Notes under the pieces: model-generated
The model's database searches: none
Told to the model about the DNA's origin: nothing
The model's input: only the letters and a program-made list of their open reading frames with translations
DNA from: Nymphaea colorata
Lineage: Eukaryota; Streptophyta; Magnoliopsida; Nymphaeales; Nymphaeaceae
Direction of reading: 5' to 3'
Assembly (NCBI RefSeq): GCF_008831285.2
Contig: NC_045144.1
Location: 14,497,858-14,561,857, forward strand
DNA: 64,000 nucleotides
Position numbers and translations under genes: made by a program
In this document: piece after piece, positions 45,589 to 58,040 of the stretch
How the letters are laid out: each line of letters opens with the position of its first letter
Position numbering within the stretch: the stretch's first letter is position 1

Positions 45589-48355
45589 ATGTCTTAATAC
45601 AAACATTTATTAAAATGTAAATACAAAGCATTTCCTTTGAAAAAAAATTGTGGTTTGTAGATAAACGCATACTTTAGACTTTTGAAGAGGAGGTTAACAA
45701 GTGCCCCATGAATCTACCTGAATTTTTAAGATATATTCATGGAATAGTTACCCTTTGCCGAATGGGTCCCAAGAAATTGGAAGGCATCAACTTATCAGCA
45801 TAAATAGAAAATAAAAGGAAGAAATCAAGATCATCTGGTCAACATTTTTCGGAAGTCTAATTTTCCACAATTTCATTATGCAATTTCCACCCAGAAATGA
45901 ATTTCTGAATTGTTTTTCACAATTCCAAGCTTGTTGATACACTAAAAATTAATTAATTCATTATTGTACCTTTCATGCTATAACTCGCAAGTTGTAACAG
46001 CCTCAAGACTTGAAATTTCAGAAACATTGCTGGCCATTTTTCAAAGTAAATTTTTCTCTTTTACTTTGAGTAACAACAGAGCACGGCACACAACTTTGCT
46101 AACGACAATATAGAGACAATACCTTTTTTGATGATCTTCTCTGTTTCCCAACAGAGAAGCAGATGATTCCTACTTGAGAGAAGTCTGAGACATTTCAAGA
46201 CCACAGGGTTCTGGTTTGTTTTCAATTTCCAGCTCATAAAAAATGGGATTCTGCATATAGGTTTCTATGTTATACATTGTTATTATTAAGGCTCAAGGTT
46301 GAGTTCAGCCAGCTCACAAGAGTCGAGTAAACTCGGTTACCTAAATTATCACAAAAAGAGGACATTTTAGCAGTGTCTCTTCTTTCAGCACGTATTTTCT
46401 AGGGATCTTTCTAAAGTTATGCTGCTCTACTGACAAATCTGCTCTCTATGTGTGTGTGTGTGTGCATGTGTGAAAGAGAGAGAGAGAGAGAAGTACCAAG
46501 CTCCATTAAAGTTTTCAGGCATTGATTTCCTTGCAGATGGAAGAGCAGACACACGAAAGTAAGCCAAAACATCAAGAGAGGAAGGGGGAGAGAGAGGCAA
46601 GATTCTTGGACCACAATCTTGGAAGTTCCAAAATATGGCCTTCTGAAGTTTACTTCCTAAATCACTATTGTTTCTTTAAACCTAAACTGCTAGTAGAGAT
46701 CATTAACTAATAAAGCTTGAGGTAGAAAAAAGATCAAGCTATGAAAGTTTTAGGTTACTTAGAGAAACCTAGGTAAAGAATGGTTGTCACAAAACCCAAT
46801 AGCGCTCCTATAAGAGGCCGTTTCTCTAATAAGCACAAGTGATTCTGCATTCCGCTTTGAAGATAATAGCTAGTAACTCAGAGCCACAACTTAACAGCTA
46901 AAATAGAAAAAAGTAAAAGAGAAAACAATGACACAAGCTCTTGGACTAATAGCAAGTCTGTTTATCATGGATAGGACGTGAGTTGTTGTAGATTGGCAAT
47001 TCCTTTTTACTAATAGCTGTAAGAAAATTATTAAGAGATGCCAGAATGCTGCTTTTTTGTATAAAACTCTAAAAGTCATTCAAATTTTGTAAATAGAGAG
47101 AGGCACTTCTTTCAACTTTTTGACATGATTTAGTGTGAGATTTTTGTTAATAAAAATGAGGTCTAGATCAAAGGATGATTGGTTTATTACTTCCTTTATT
47201 AAAGAGAAAGCTTCTCCTAAGCTATTTTCTTCTCAAGAAATCTCCTTAACACAAGTGGAACCTAAGAAAGTTTAGATTAAGAGACATGTTAGCTCCTACA
47301 AAAAATGAAAGTAAGCAATGTCTAATAAAAGTAAGCAATGACTAATTCAGTTATGGGTTTTCATTGTTAAAAGTGTTAATCAAAAGTAAGCAATACTCTC
47401 TCTCTCTCTCTCTCTCTGAGCCCCCCGCCCCCCCCTGGTTTACAGGGATGTCACCCATGGTCAGACGCAACGTGGTCAGTGTCTTTCTCTCTCCCTCTTT
47501 CTACCATTGGCATGAACCCCTTTGAAATGGCCGATGCCCCTACATTTTTTTTTTTCAATTAATGTAAGTTGTGAATACAGGGTTTCGATTCTTTAGGGGT
47601 TTGGGTGAAGACATATTCCTCCCATGGCCAACAACCTCCCATGGCCGACAACCCTACAAATTTTTTTTGTTTATTTTATATTACTTTCATTTGACAATGG
47701 ACATGTTGGTATGCATGCTGCCAAAGATTGCTTGTGTCATCCACATTTTAGGGAGTGAGGATAAACCCATAATTTACAATACATATTTCAAAATCTAATA
47801 GTAAGTGTATACAACAAAAATTCAGGCTTTAACTGTAAGAATAGAAAGCTCAAAATATAACGGTCATTTCGTATTCAATTACCCCAAAATTCAACATTGA
47901 CTACTAGTCTTTTGTCTCTTAGATACAATAAAAACTACAAAATGGATAATCTAGCAACCGACAAGAGTGGAACTCAAATTGCTGCTCTATCTTGAATCCC
48001 TGCTGGTGCCCTGCTCGGGGTCTTATCATGTACCACTGAAAAGGGGGAACCCATAAACCATGTGTTTTAATGACCTAGTGCGCAGTTCGCAAAAGAACAT
48101 AAACTCAAATATAAATATGACATAATTTAAATGAAGAAAGAACACACTGTACATAATAAGCAAGCATAATATGAATAAACTTGTTTTTTTTCCCTTAGTT
48201 TTCATAACCTCTCCCTGATAGAAACCTTATTATTTTAGATTATAATTTCCTACTAGGCAATTATATTAGCTCAATAACAATTTGCTTTTCATATGAAGTT
48301 GTCACATGTGAAAGATACATGCCCTTGGGTGAACCAATGGATAAGATACATTTAC
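45589..48355. other. Gene-poor intergenic DNA
   Basis: No supported coding region. Short microsatellites are present: (TG)n/(GA)n at 46448-46490, and (CT)n followed by a C-run at 47396-47435. A GAGTCGAGTAAACTCGG motif at 46320 recalls the CGAGCT-type elements. Confidence 0.45.
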
Positions 48356-48535
48356 CTGTAACTATAGACTCTAAGGAATGTTAAGAGGACTCATATTCAG
48401 TCATCTCTGGTTTTCAGACTCCAAGGAGTGTTAAAAGGTCTCGACATTCATACAGCACTAGTTTTTATACTCCAGAGAAGTGTTAAAGGGCATAGTAGCA
48501 GTGTACCTCTAGTTTCTGTACTACCAAGAAGTGCA
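48356..48535. repeat. ~51-bp degenerate tandem repeat, about 3.5 units
   Basis: Units share AGACTCCAAGGAGTGTTAAA (clearest at 48416) with relatives at 48366, 48468 and 48518. It directly adjoins the TGTGGCTA-rich block. Confidence 0.65.
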
Positions 48536-48834
48536 CAACAACAACATATATCATTAGCCACAACTTTAAACATGGCTAATAAACCCAAGAACCGTGGCTA
48601 AAAATATTTTCAGCTATGGTCTTAACTGTGGCAGTTAATCAGTGGCTGTGGCAATAGCCATTGTGGCTATTGATGTTTTACCATGGTTTAGCTTGTGGTT
48701 ATTGCAACCATCAACCACAGTTTGGTTTGAATATTAGCCATGAATTTTGGCTACAGTTTTCACTTGCAATAGCCACAACTACTTGCACATCAGTTTCGAG
48801 AAAAGCCTTGACTATCACAACTATTGTGGCTTTT

Positions 48835-48835
<1 letters not shown>
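48536..48835. mobile_element. TGTGGCTA-rich block, possible CACTA subterminal region
   Basis: About a dozen copies of TGTGGCTA/TAGCCACA-like motifs in both orientations fill 280 bp, starting next to GCACAACAACAACAT. Dense short inverted motifs next to a CAC(T)ACAA-like end are typical of CACTA subterminal regions. No second end or transposase is nearby, and the TNP2 remnant 17 kb away need not belong to it. Confidence 0.4.
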
Positions 48836-48838
<3 letters not shown>

Positions 48839-48905
<67 letters not shown>

Positions 48906-48929
48906 GAGAGGGGAGAGAGAGAGAGAGAT
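48839..48929. repeat. Compound microsatellite (TA)n(GA)n
   Basis: A TA tract to about 48869 is followed by GA with GGGA interruptions. Confidence 0.95.
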
Positions 48930-49116
48930 GAACTACAAACGTAAATTTTAATTTTGAATAAAAAATTTACTACAATTTTGGCTTAGTAATATTTATAAAT
49001 GTATGATGCATTTTTGGAATATACATGCACAGTAAAAAACTAGATCTCGCACTTTCCATCTGTGACTTTTTTTCCATGTGGGTTATCATGTTGATTACTG
49101 GCGCTCTATCCCTCCT

Positions 49117-49117
<1 letters not shown>

Positions 49118-49171
<54 letters not shown>
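49118..49171. repeat. Compound microsatellite (CT)n(TA)n(TG)n
   Basis: Three dinucleotide tracts lie in series. The short frame over it is an artefact. Confidence 0.95.
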
Positions 49172-50549
49172 TTGTGTGACTCCCATTGGCTTGAACATTG
49201 TTTCTGAAAGTTGCAGAAAAGAAAAAATAAACACAGAAAATAGCATAGCTAACTTGAAAATAATTCAGAAAATGAGAATCTGATACAAATACTTCTATGC
49301 AGACTAAACCATAAAAAACATAATGCTACATATCCAACTAGATGATGTTGCCCTGCTGGAACTACCATGATTATATGCTAATTCAAATTAGACATGAGCA
49401 ATGGAGGCTAGGGAGTTTATTGCACCTCATTCAAGATCTTCTAGCATAACTTCAAACAAATGTTAGTTCAATTAATCATTCAAACTCTCCAAATAACAAA
49501 TCGTGAAAAATAAAACTAACAAGTAATGAAAGTCAACATGCTTCAAGCAACTTATGAGGAACAAGGATATAAACACATAGTCAAACCACCAAGCATCTCA
49601 TTCCAGGATAAATTTCTCCTGAGCTTGGTTGCTTACACTAGATGAGAAAATGGAAAAATAAAATATGATAAGCGAACCTCCTATTTAATACATGTATCCA
49701 AAATCAGTGTTAATAGAGCAACTATGGAAGAGAGTCAATGTATGCACATATTGTGTATGTCTGTCTGTGTGTGTTTTTTTTTGTTGTTTGACATCAAGAA
49801 CACTCTATATGAGTGTTTTATGAATATGCTACAAAGATTGAGGTAGGTTCATGAAGGATTAACAAAGTGTTCCATGAATCTGCCATGATGTTGGGAGCAA
49901 TTCATGAAACACTCGCAGTTGTTCATAATGCCAAGTACAATTTGTTAAGCGAACCAATTGGCAGACAACTATTGAAACTTTCCAATTTGATCACGATCTT
50001 CGATCAACAGGTGCACGACTACTGGATATGAATTGGCTTGATTCACGATTAGATCAAACAACAAGCACTCGATCAAATGGCTCAAGGCTAGGCTAAAGTT
50101 AAGAGCCAGTTTCAGCAGCTCCGTCTAAATTTTGCAAGAGAAAGTTCATCTTTTATGCATCTCCAGAGAAACTCCTAATGTTCATAGACTCTCCTTGCTG
50201 CCAATGAATTATGTAGCTTTTCTTTGTTTGCAACTATTTTTTTAATGGGGCATTTGTTCATAGTGTATTTCTGTTTATAGTCTTCAATAAAGATTTCGAG
50301 GGATCCTCCAGCAGGTTTGATGCGGACTATTTAAAGAAAACAAAATTTGGGAATTGTAAATAGCATAAAGATGAGCAAACTTTGGATATGCATGTGTATA
50401 TGCAATCAACTAAAATTTTCGAAAATCTATATTTGTCATTTTTTTAAACATTTTACAACTGCTTTCAAGGATTGTTGACTTAAAACACTTCAATTCTCTT
50501 AATTCTTATCAATTTCTTCTTTAATTTAACTATCAACTGTACTAGGGAT
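49172..50549. other. Intergenic DNA, no gene; one MITE candidate
   Basis: No coding region was recognised. A candidate element at about 49781-49945 begins TTGTTTGACATCAAGAAC and contains AAAGTGTTCCATGAATCTGC, both similar to the 772-925 candidate. Confidence 0.35.
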
Positions 50550-50639
50550 TTATTTGGTTCTAATTTCACACTTTGGACACAAAGCCCAACCTCAATTTAG
50601 ACATATTTTATAATTCAAATGGAAATCCAATCCAAAAAC

Positions 50640-51290
50640 TCATACAGAAAACTAAAGTAAATCCCTAGATCCAAATCACAGTTCTAGGTTCAAAACACAG
50701 CCCTAGATACAAATCCGGATCTAACTCCCCGCTCTATGTGCAAAACAGAGCCCCAGATCCAAATCCAGACCCATATCCCAGCTCCATGTCCAAAACAGAG
50801 CCCTAGATCCAAACCCAGATTCATATACGAGGCCCAGGTCAAAGACCGATTCCTAGATCCATAGCAGATCCAAGTTACAGCTCTAGATCCATCATGGATC
50901 CATATCTAAATCTGCATTCTAAAATCACATCCATAACGAAATTTTAGATCCAAACCTAGATCCATATCTCAATTTTTGACTCATTTGTTCCAATTTGTGT
51001 CTTTGATCCAATTCAGACCCGATCCAAACCAAAGATGCAAAATCTATATCCATATCCTTGTTCACTTCCAAATTCTTAATCTAGATCCAAATTTAGATTC
51101 AATTCCATGTTTTAACTCAATCCATATTTAAATCTGAGATTCAGATTGAAATATAAATTTCAGATCCATATTTGAGATCCAAATCCAAATACATTGTTTT
51201 GATACATTCCATGCTATTGATCTAGATCCATCTCCAAATCTGAGACTAAGATCCATTTTTAGATCTGAATCCAAGTCAGTGATCATTCCT
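50640..51290. repeat. Degenerate 'AGATCCAAATCC' motif array in the LTR
   Basis: Short irregular units such as CCTAGATCCAAATC and CCAAAACAGAGCCC repeat for about 650 bp. The start of the copy 1 LTR has a much shorter version (39620-39680). It resembles the array at 9508-10247. Confidence 0.7.
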
Positions 51291-51755
51291 AGGCCTAAGC
51301 ATTGAGACATTATGATTGTTTTCCAAATACCAATAAATTCTCAATCAAAATTTCCAAATACCCTTTATTTTTGAAAATATATTTGAATTAAAAAAACCCT
51401 TGATTTTATCTAAATACCAATTAATTTTTTGAAAATACCCTTATTTTTTATAATTTTTCAAAATACCCTTCATGGGGCCCACAATCAACTTGCTAGGCAC
51501 ACCAGGCTCGTTTTGGCCATATAAAGGTGCCTTTCGTTTGGTTAAAAACTGCCCCCATGGAGGCAGGTTTGGGTCTGATGGGTGGGCATTAGCCTTGCCC
51601 ACACCTCAAAGGGGTATTTGCAATAAGGGCCAATCTCACTTGGTTAAACCTTTCTTTTTTAAAAAAATTTAATTTATTGAAAAATACTCAAAATTTCCAT
51701 GAAAATATTGTTAAATTCAAAAAATTCAATTTTTGAGTTTTGACTCCAAAATCCC

Positions 51756-51763
51756 TATAAATA
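51756..51763 (+). promoter_or_regulatory. Tat LTR TATA box (copy 2)
   Basis: TATAAATA in the same context as 40239-40246 of copy 1. Confidence 0.65.
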
Positions 51764-52340
51764 CCCCTATAATATTCTCTCTTAAACATGAGCTGACCCT
51801 TGAAAAATGTCTAGTGCTTTCTCAATTGAAGAACTTAGAATTTTCCCTGGCTCTTTCTCAATTTTTCTCCTTTCATCATCTTCATCTTCTCTAACCATGA
51901 GGAGTAAGCTTCTCTAACTTGAAACTCTTCATGGGAGCACAAGGAGACCTCTTGGAGGAACATTTTCATCACCTTGGAACTTCGCCCGATGAAACCCTAG
52001 TATCATATGAAGGAGACTCATTTATAAAACCATTTCTATTAGAGGTATGTAGTCCTCCTCTCGTTTTTACTTTTTTCATCTCCTTTTGCTAACTCCCTAT
52101 GGCCGTGTAAGAGAGCTTTAAAGATTTTCTATCCGAAGTTAAGAGCTATTTTGAATGCACTCAGAGTATGAGCAAGACAAAATAAATTCAATTTCTTCAT
52201 TTATTTTTGAAATATGCTTTTTACATTTCTTTGTTCATCTTTCATGTTGAGATGATGTTCATGCATTATAGATTGTTTTTTCTTAATTAATAGAAAAATG
52301 AATGGTAAGAATGAGCGTTTGAATTAGGATTTCTTTATTA

Positions 52341-52460
52341 TTATGTTGATTTTAAGGTTGGGATTTGTCCAACATGAGAAAGGCCTTCACGAATTTTTAA
52401 TTATGTTGATTTTAAGGTTGGGATTTGTCCAACATGAGAAAGGCCTTCACGAATTTTTAC
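52341..52460. repeat. Perfect 60-bp tandem duplication in the LTR
   Basis: Two copies (52341-52400 and 52401-52460) are identical except at the last base. Copy 1 has a single diverged unit near 41216, so the event is specific to copy 2 and recent. Confidence 0.95.
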
Positions 52461-53020
52461 TTTTCAAAATGCAGCTTCATGATATCAAAATGGATCCTAA
52501 TGAGAGTTTTCTTGCATTGTTCTCCATTTCATGTGTGTTTGATTTTCTTCCATATCTAATGGTGGGACAAATAGATTTCCTTGTAATAGATGAAATGATT
52601 ATTGTATTATGCTCACGTATAAAAATATTTGGAATCATGTTTTCAAAGGAACTTCGAAAGTAAGAACCCTCTTTAACGAGGCCTTGGAGACTTAGCCTAG
52701 GCTCTTGCATGTGCTCAAGTTCCTCTCCAACCTATATAGAAAAATCAAAGTCAGATATTTTTCAAGTTATTTTCTGATTTAAACTTTCATAAAAACGTAT
52801 GCGTATATATATGTTATAAATGTATACATGCATATAATTATCTCTTTTGTCATCCTCTCAATATGATTTAACATATTCTTTCACAAATTTTCAAATACGT
52901 ATTCATATAAGAGAATATATACGTGTATTCTATTGTCTCTCTCTAGAACCTTTTATCTCTCTTTGAGTTAATATCTTTGTTTTGCAAACTTTCATAATAT
53001 ATATAAACATTTACATATAC

Positions 53021-53051
<31 letters not shown>

Positions 53052-53215
53052 TATATTCCTCTATCTCTCCATCTCTCTAAAAACTTATTCTCTCTTTAAA
53101 TCCTCCTCTCACTTTAAAATCCTTTTTCTCTCAAAAAAATATTTTGCTACCTCTCTCTCTTTTTCTTACATTTAAGATCTTTCTTTTATAAGTTTTCACA
53201 TGTGTAAATATGTGA

Positions 53216-53218
<3 letters not shown>

Positions 53219-53294
<76 letters not shown>
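53219..53294. repeat. (TA)n microsatellite in the Tat LTR
   Basis: About 38 TA units. A shorter TA tract is at 53031-53054. Confidence 0.95.
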
Positions 53295-53300
<6 letters not shown>

Positions 53301-53745
53301 TATCTCTTTTAAAAATAAGATTTTTACTAGGAATCATTTCTTCTTTCATTTTTGTTTTTCCTTTCTCTCATTTCTTTCAAACACCTCTTCCCCAAGGTTT
53401 AAGACTTTAATCTTCATTTGTCGACTTCACCAAGACTGAAACTCAAGTAATAACCCACAATTAAATTTATGTGATAGTCTATAACCCTATTATATTTTAA
53501 AAAATTTCTCTCTTCACAAGAATATTTATGACAATTATATAAATAAAAGTGAAGAACTTAGATGTATGTGATAGTAGGAAAACTTTTAGATGAATAATAT
53601 GGTAGAAATGAATAATTTGCTTTCAGTCATATAGAATCAATGAATTCATGCATTCACATTTACTTGTGAAATTTACAAATGATCACAAAACACCTCTCTA
53701 AAAGAACTTAAGTAAGATGAGTTGGAGCTGAAGGTGGGCAGTAAC

Positions 53746-56666
53746 CAATGAAACTTGGGTGCGGTCAAATGAGTGTGGGTCTAATATTGTCCAATTTTTA
53801 GGTTTTTTTATTTTTGTTTTTTTAACAAAGTCGATCCCGCGTCTCCTCTTCCCTTTGCCGTTGTTTCTCTAGCCTGCAATCTTCTCTTCCACCGGCAGCT
53901 TCCTCTCCAATCTCCATCCGGCGACCGGTGTCCGTGGCATCATCTTTGGCCGGCAGCCTCAGGTTTCCTTCTTTCATTGTGTTTTCCAACCGTTTTTCTG
54001 CATTCTTCATAAAACCCTTTTCGTCTACCCGTTCTCACCGAAAAACTCCTCCGTAAGAAGGGAAGAGACCGGGCCTTCGATGGATAGGAAGAAGGGGGTT
54101 CAGATTCTCCCACAATAGGTTGTTCATGTAGTGTGAATGTGGATGAAGGTGATGTTTCAAAGTCTTTTACACTACCTAGTGAAGCATTTGCATCTGAAGA
54201 ACTCACTAAAGATGTAGGCAGTGGCGGTGGAAATGTGCATTTTGTATGCAAATATTGTGAAGGTACATTTGTAGGATCTTACACAAGAATTAAGGCACAT
54301 TTGTTGAAGTTGTCAGGTTATGGAATTAGAGGATGTAAAAAAATTTCTATAGAAAAAGCTTGAGAGTTCAAGAGGTTGCAAGATCATGCTGATGCAATCC
54401 ACAATAAGAAGAAAACAAGCACTATTGTGACAAATCCTAAGTGTTCTGATAAAAAAAGAAAGACTATAGAGACATGTTTTGATTCTTGCGGAAGAGCATA
54501 AATAGATAAAGTGATTGCTAAACTTTTCTATTCTAGCTGCATTCCTTTCAATGTAGCTAGAAATCCATATTGGAAGAAGGCTTGTACTATGCTTGCAAAT
54601 AGCAAATTATTAGGATATATACCTCCCGGTTCAGAAAGGTTGCGCACATCACTTCTTCATAATGAAAAAATGAGCTTGAGCAAAGTTTAGAAAGAAAAAA
54701 GTTTAAATGGAACACGACTGAGGTATCAATTGTTTCTGATGGGTGGACATATATTCAAAGACATCCACTAATTAATTTCATTGCCATTGACGCGATGAAC
54801 CAATATTTTTGAAGGTAGTTGATGCATATGGAGAATATAAAGATGTTGGATATTTGAAGTAGTTATTTGTAGAAGCCATCAAGGAGGTTGGTCCTGATAA
54901 AGTGGTGCAGCTCATTAAAGACAATATTGTTGTATGCAAAAGTGCCTGAACTTAGTTTGAGGTATGATTTTTCACTTATTTTTTGAACTCCATGTGTTCC
55001 ACATACTTTGAATTATCACTGAAGGACATATGCAATCATCCAAGTCAAGTTGTAGATCCTAAGGGACATGAGCTATTCTCATGGATTCAAGAGATTGAAA
55101 AAGATGCATGAAATATTAGAAATTTCATCGTTAATCATCAACATGCATTGTCTCTTTTTAGTAGTTATTCTGATTTGAGATTGTTAAAGGTTGCAGAGAC
55201 ACAATTTGCTTCAATAATTATCATGTTGAAAGGAATTCAAAGAGTGTGAGATGCACTTATTCAAAGGGTGTTTAGTAGAGAGTGGAGCTTTTATCGGGTT
55301 GAATATGAGGCTAAAGCTCAAAGTATTAAAAACCTTATTGTTGAAGATAAATGGTGGGATCAAATCACATATTTTTTGGATTTACAAAGCCAATTTGGTG
55401 CATGTTGAAAGCTGTTGATAAAGATGAGCATATGCTTCATAAAGTTTACGCAATGTGGGACGATATAAATGAACAAATTCAGTGTATAGTGTTTAAGAAA
55501 GAAAAAAAAAAGATATTGTGCTTGATAATTCAGAGTTCTTTGATCGCATAAGTACAAAATTAGTTGAAATATGAGATAAAAGCAATACTCCCTTACATTG
55601 CATGGGTCATTCTTTAAATCCCAAATATTACACTAAAAAATGGATTGAAGGAGCTCCTGGACATGTTACTCTAAATCTATATAATGAATTAAATGCTCAA
55701 AGAATGTCATGTATGGACAAATTTTTTACAGATTCTCATACCAGAAGAGAAGCCATTTTTTAATATAACAAGTTTTCTGTAGGAGATTTTAGTTTAGAAG
55801 GCACAACAAATGCAAGAGAAGATGATGACTTCAGTCCTTTTGATTGGTGGGCGTCCTATGGATTAGAAATGCCCAAGCTTCATAAACTTGCTTTGAGGTT
55901 ACTATCACAACTTGTTACATCATCGTGTTATGAAAGAAATTGGAACATATATGGTCATATACACAACATTAAGAAGAGCAAGCTCACTAGCCAATGTGCA
56001 GAGGACTTGGTTCATGTGCATTCTAATTTGCATCTTCTTTCAAGGAAAGAAAAGGAATACAGGTATTTCTTTATTAGGTTGTTTTGTTTTGCTTAATTTC
56101 TTATGTTGTATTAGATTTTTTTATTTTTTTGTGGTACATATTTTTTATTGTTTAACTTTCGCCTTTCATAAAATGCAGTTGTGGATCATCTCAATATTGG
56201 GATGTGAATCTAGATGAATTTGATTTCGATGGAGAACGCAAGTTATATACTTCTAACATGAATTTTTCTGATCCCGTTATTCATTCTGAGGCATTTGATG
56301 ATGATGATATTGTTGAAAACAATCAAGAAAATCAAGATATTGGTGGAAGTGGAAGTGGAATGCAACTCTGATTGAGGATGTAATATGTATTGATGCGTGA
56401 ACTATGGAGTATGACTGTATGAACTATTATTCTATGAACTCAAAACTAGAGTATATTTCTTGTTGAATGTTGAATTGATGATTGATAATGATATCATTGT
56501 TAGAAAATTACAATTTTCATCTTGTTATTTAATAATTTTGTGGTTTATAGACAACTTTTTGTGATATGTATTATATAATAAAATACTCTCGCCGCACCAA
56601 AATTTTTTGAGATGTGCCACCCTGGCACCCGCACCCACACCCACACCCCATACTCAGGTGACATAG
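53746..56666 (+). mobile_element. hAT transposon with transposase remnant
   Basis: The left end reads CAATGAAACTTGGGTGCGG. The right end, reverse-complemented, reads CTATGTCACCTGAGTATGG. The flanks GCAGTAAC (53738-53745) and GTAGTAAC (56667-56674) match at 7 of 8. The other Tat LTR has the empty site GGTGGTAGTAACCGAATT at about 43243. The 2,921-bp element carries a BED-finger hAT transposase gene with one recognisable intron and a 3' tract shared with 41668-42592 and 17096-17480. It appears to be the source-type copy for those derivatives. Confidence 0.88.
54133..56371 (+). pseudogene. hAT transposase (BED finger, DUF659, dimerisation domain), broken
   Basis: A BED-type finger lies near 54235-54345 (CKYCEGTFVGSYTRIKAHLL, then GIRGCKKI). 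The DUF659-like part follows (CIPFNVARNPYWKKA, LGYIPPGSERLRTSLL, VGPDKVVQLIKDN) at about 54500-54950. The middle retains DLRLLKVAETQFAS and EYEAKAQSIKNLI. The hAT dimerisation domain (FDWWASYGLEMPKLHKLALR, then YERNWNIYGHIHN and AEDLVHVHSNLHLLSR) is clean from 55839 to 56062. A GT-AG intron (56063-56178) joins in phase to a last exon ending in an acidic tail (FDDDDIVENN) at TGA 56369-56371. TGA/TAG/TAA codons and frameshifts break the N-terminal and middle parts. An intact protein would bind and cut hAT ends in the nucleus. Confidence 0.88.
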
Positions 56667-57085
56667 GTAGTAACCAAATTAGAGCAAAATTTTAAACCTA
56701 CATAAATTCTTAAGAGAACACTAAATCAACTTCAAAAAGTGATATTTAAAGGTTTCCAAATGGTGTTTTCCCAATTCAAAATATCTCAAATCAAAATGGT
56801 TTATACTCTCAAATGATTCTTCAAATCTTACTCAAAATTTTGAAACATCAAATCTTTAACATTTTCTCAAACACCACACTACATTTAGAATAAAAAAGAT
56901 GTCTAAGTAAAAATGAAATAGATCAAGAATATGCATAGCTCTTGGATTGGTTACCACCGGTAAAGGCACGGAGAACAGTTGATCATCATACTGATGGATG
57001 AGTCATTTTCTCTCTCATTCAAAAAAAAAATTATATTTCTGAAGCACTCTTAAAAACCAAAAGTTTTTTGGGTATGCAAATAGAT

Positions 57086-57103
57086 GGCGACTGTGATGGG
57101 ACC
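57086..57103 (+). promoter_or_regulatory. Tat primer-binding site (copy 2)
   Basis: TGGCGACTGTGATGGGAC sits two bases after the LTR end (GCAAATA, 57083). It is the equivalent of 34709-34726. Confidence 0.65.
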
Positions 57104-58040
57104 CGTCATCATTTGGCTATGATTACCATTGATGCATTTCCACTAACTTGAACATCTCTCATATTGCTGATGATAAAGCATGTCCTTTCTTTGGTTTTGA
57201 CCCCATCAGCATTGCTTGATAATTGTGTTTGCTCTCTTGCATATAAGACTAATTGGGGAAGATCAATCATGTTAACCTAGATCTATGATCAAATACAACT
57301 CCCCTCAATTTAAGGCTAGATTAAAAACAATTCTTGTTCTTCTATTTAATCACCATCTTAGGAAACATTGTATTAAAGACAGCCGACTTTGCATGTTTGC
57401 TGATATTTCAAAGCTTCTCTTACCTATTTGTCCTGGTCATGATGTTGTCAGACTTGGTCTTAGGTGGTAGCACAAAACTAAGTCTTACAACTGGACCAGA
57501 CCTTGAGCAGCAAAGTCTTCTCGTTAGTACCATGAGTGGTATATTGATGGGATTCTAAAAAAAGAAAGAAACTATATACTTAGTTACATAAAAAAGAATT
57601 TATGCTAGTACTAAGCTATTTAGCTAAAGTATATAAGCATAACTCGGCATTGGATTATTGTGACACAAAGTTATATCAATTAGGCCCCTATACCATTTTT
57701 CTTCAAATTCTTTTAGATGATAAAAGTATAAAGAGAATGTTGGATGTGCACAAAACCTTTTGTGATGATTTACAGCCTCATGATATACCTCTACCTCATA
57801 TTGTCCTTGTTAACTTTGTCGATCTTTCCCACTAATTTAATCTCTATCTTTAGAGACTTCGCTCAAGACATATTCTTTCCAATGTAGTGTCAAATTTTCT
57901 TATGATCACATCCTCTTTGAGAAAAGACCCAAATAGTATACTTATGCTTCCCTTGAGTCTAGACCCATAGCTCCCAAATGGTATCAGTCTTGACATCACT
58001 TTCTCTCGGATGTTTCCTTCTTAATTTGAAGAATATGGCC
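57104..58040 (+). other. Tat leader region
   Basis: This is untranslated leader and degraded 5' coding sequence. The first ~370 bp match 34727-35070 of copy 1. The rest is missing from copy 1 through its internal deletion. A 77-codon frame (57602-57835) has no recognisable domain. Confidence 0.5.
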
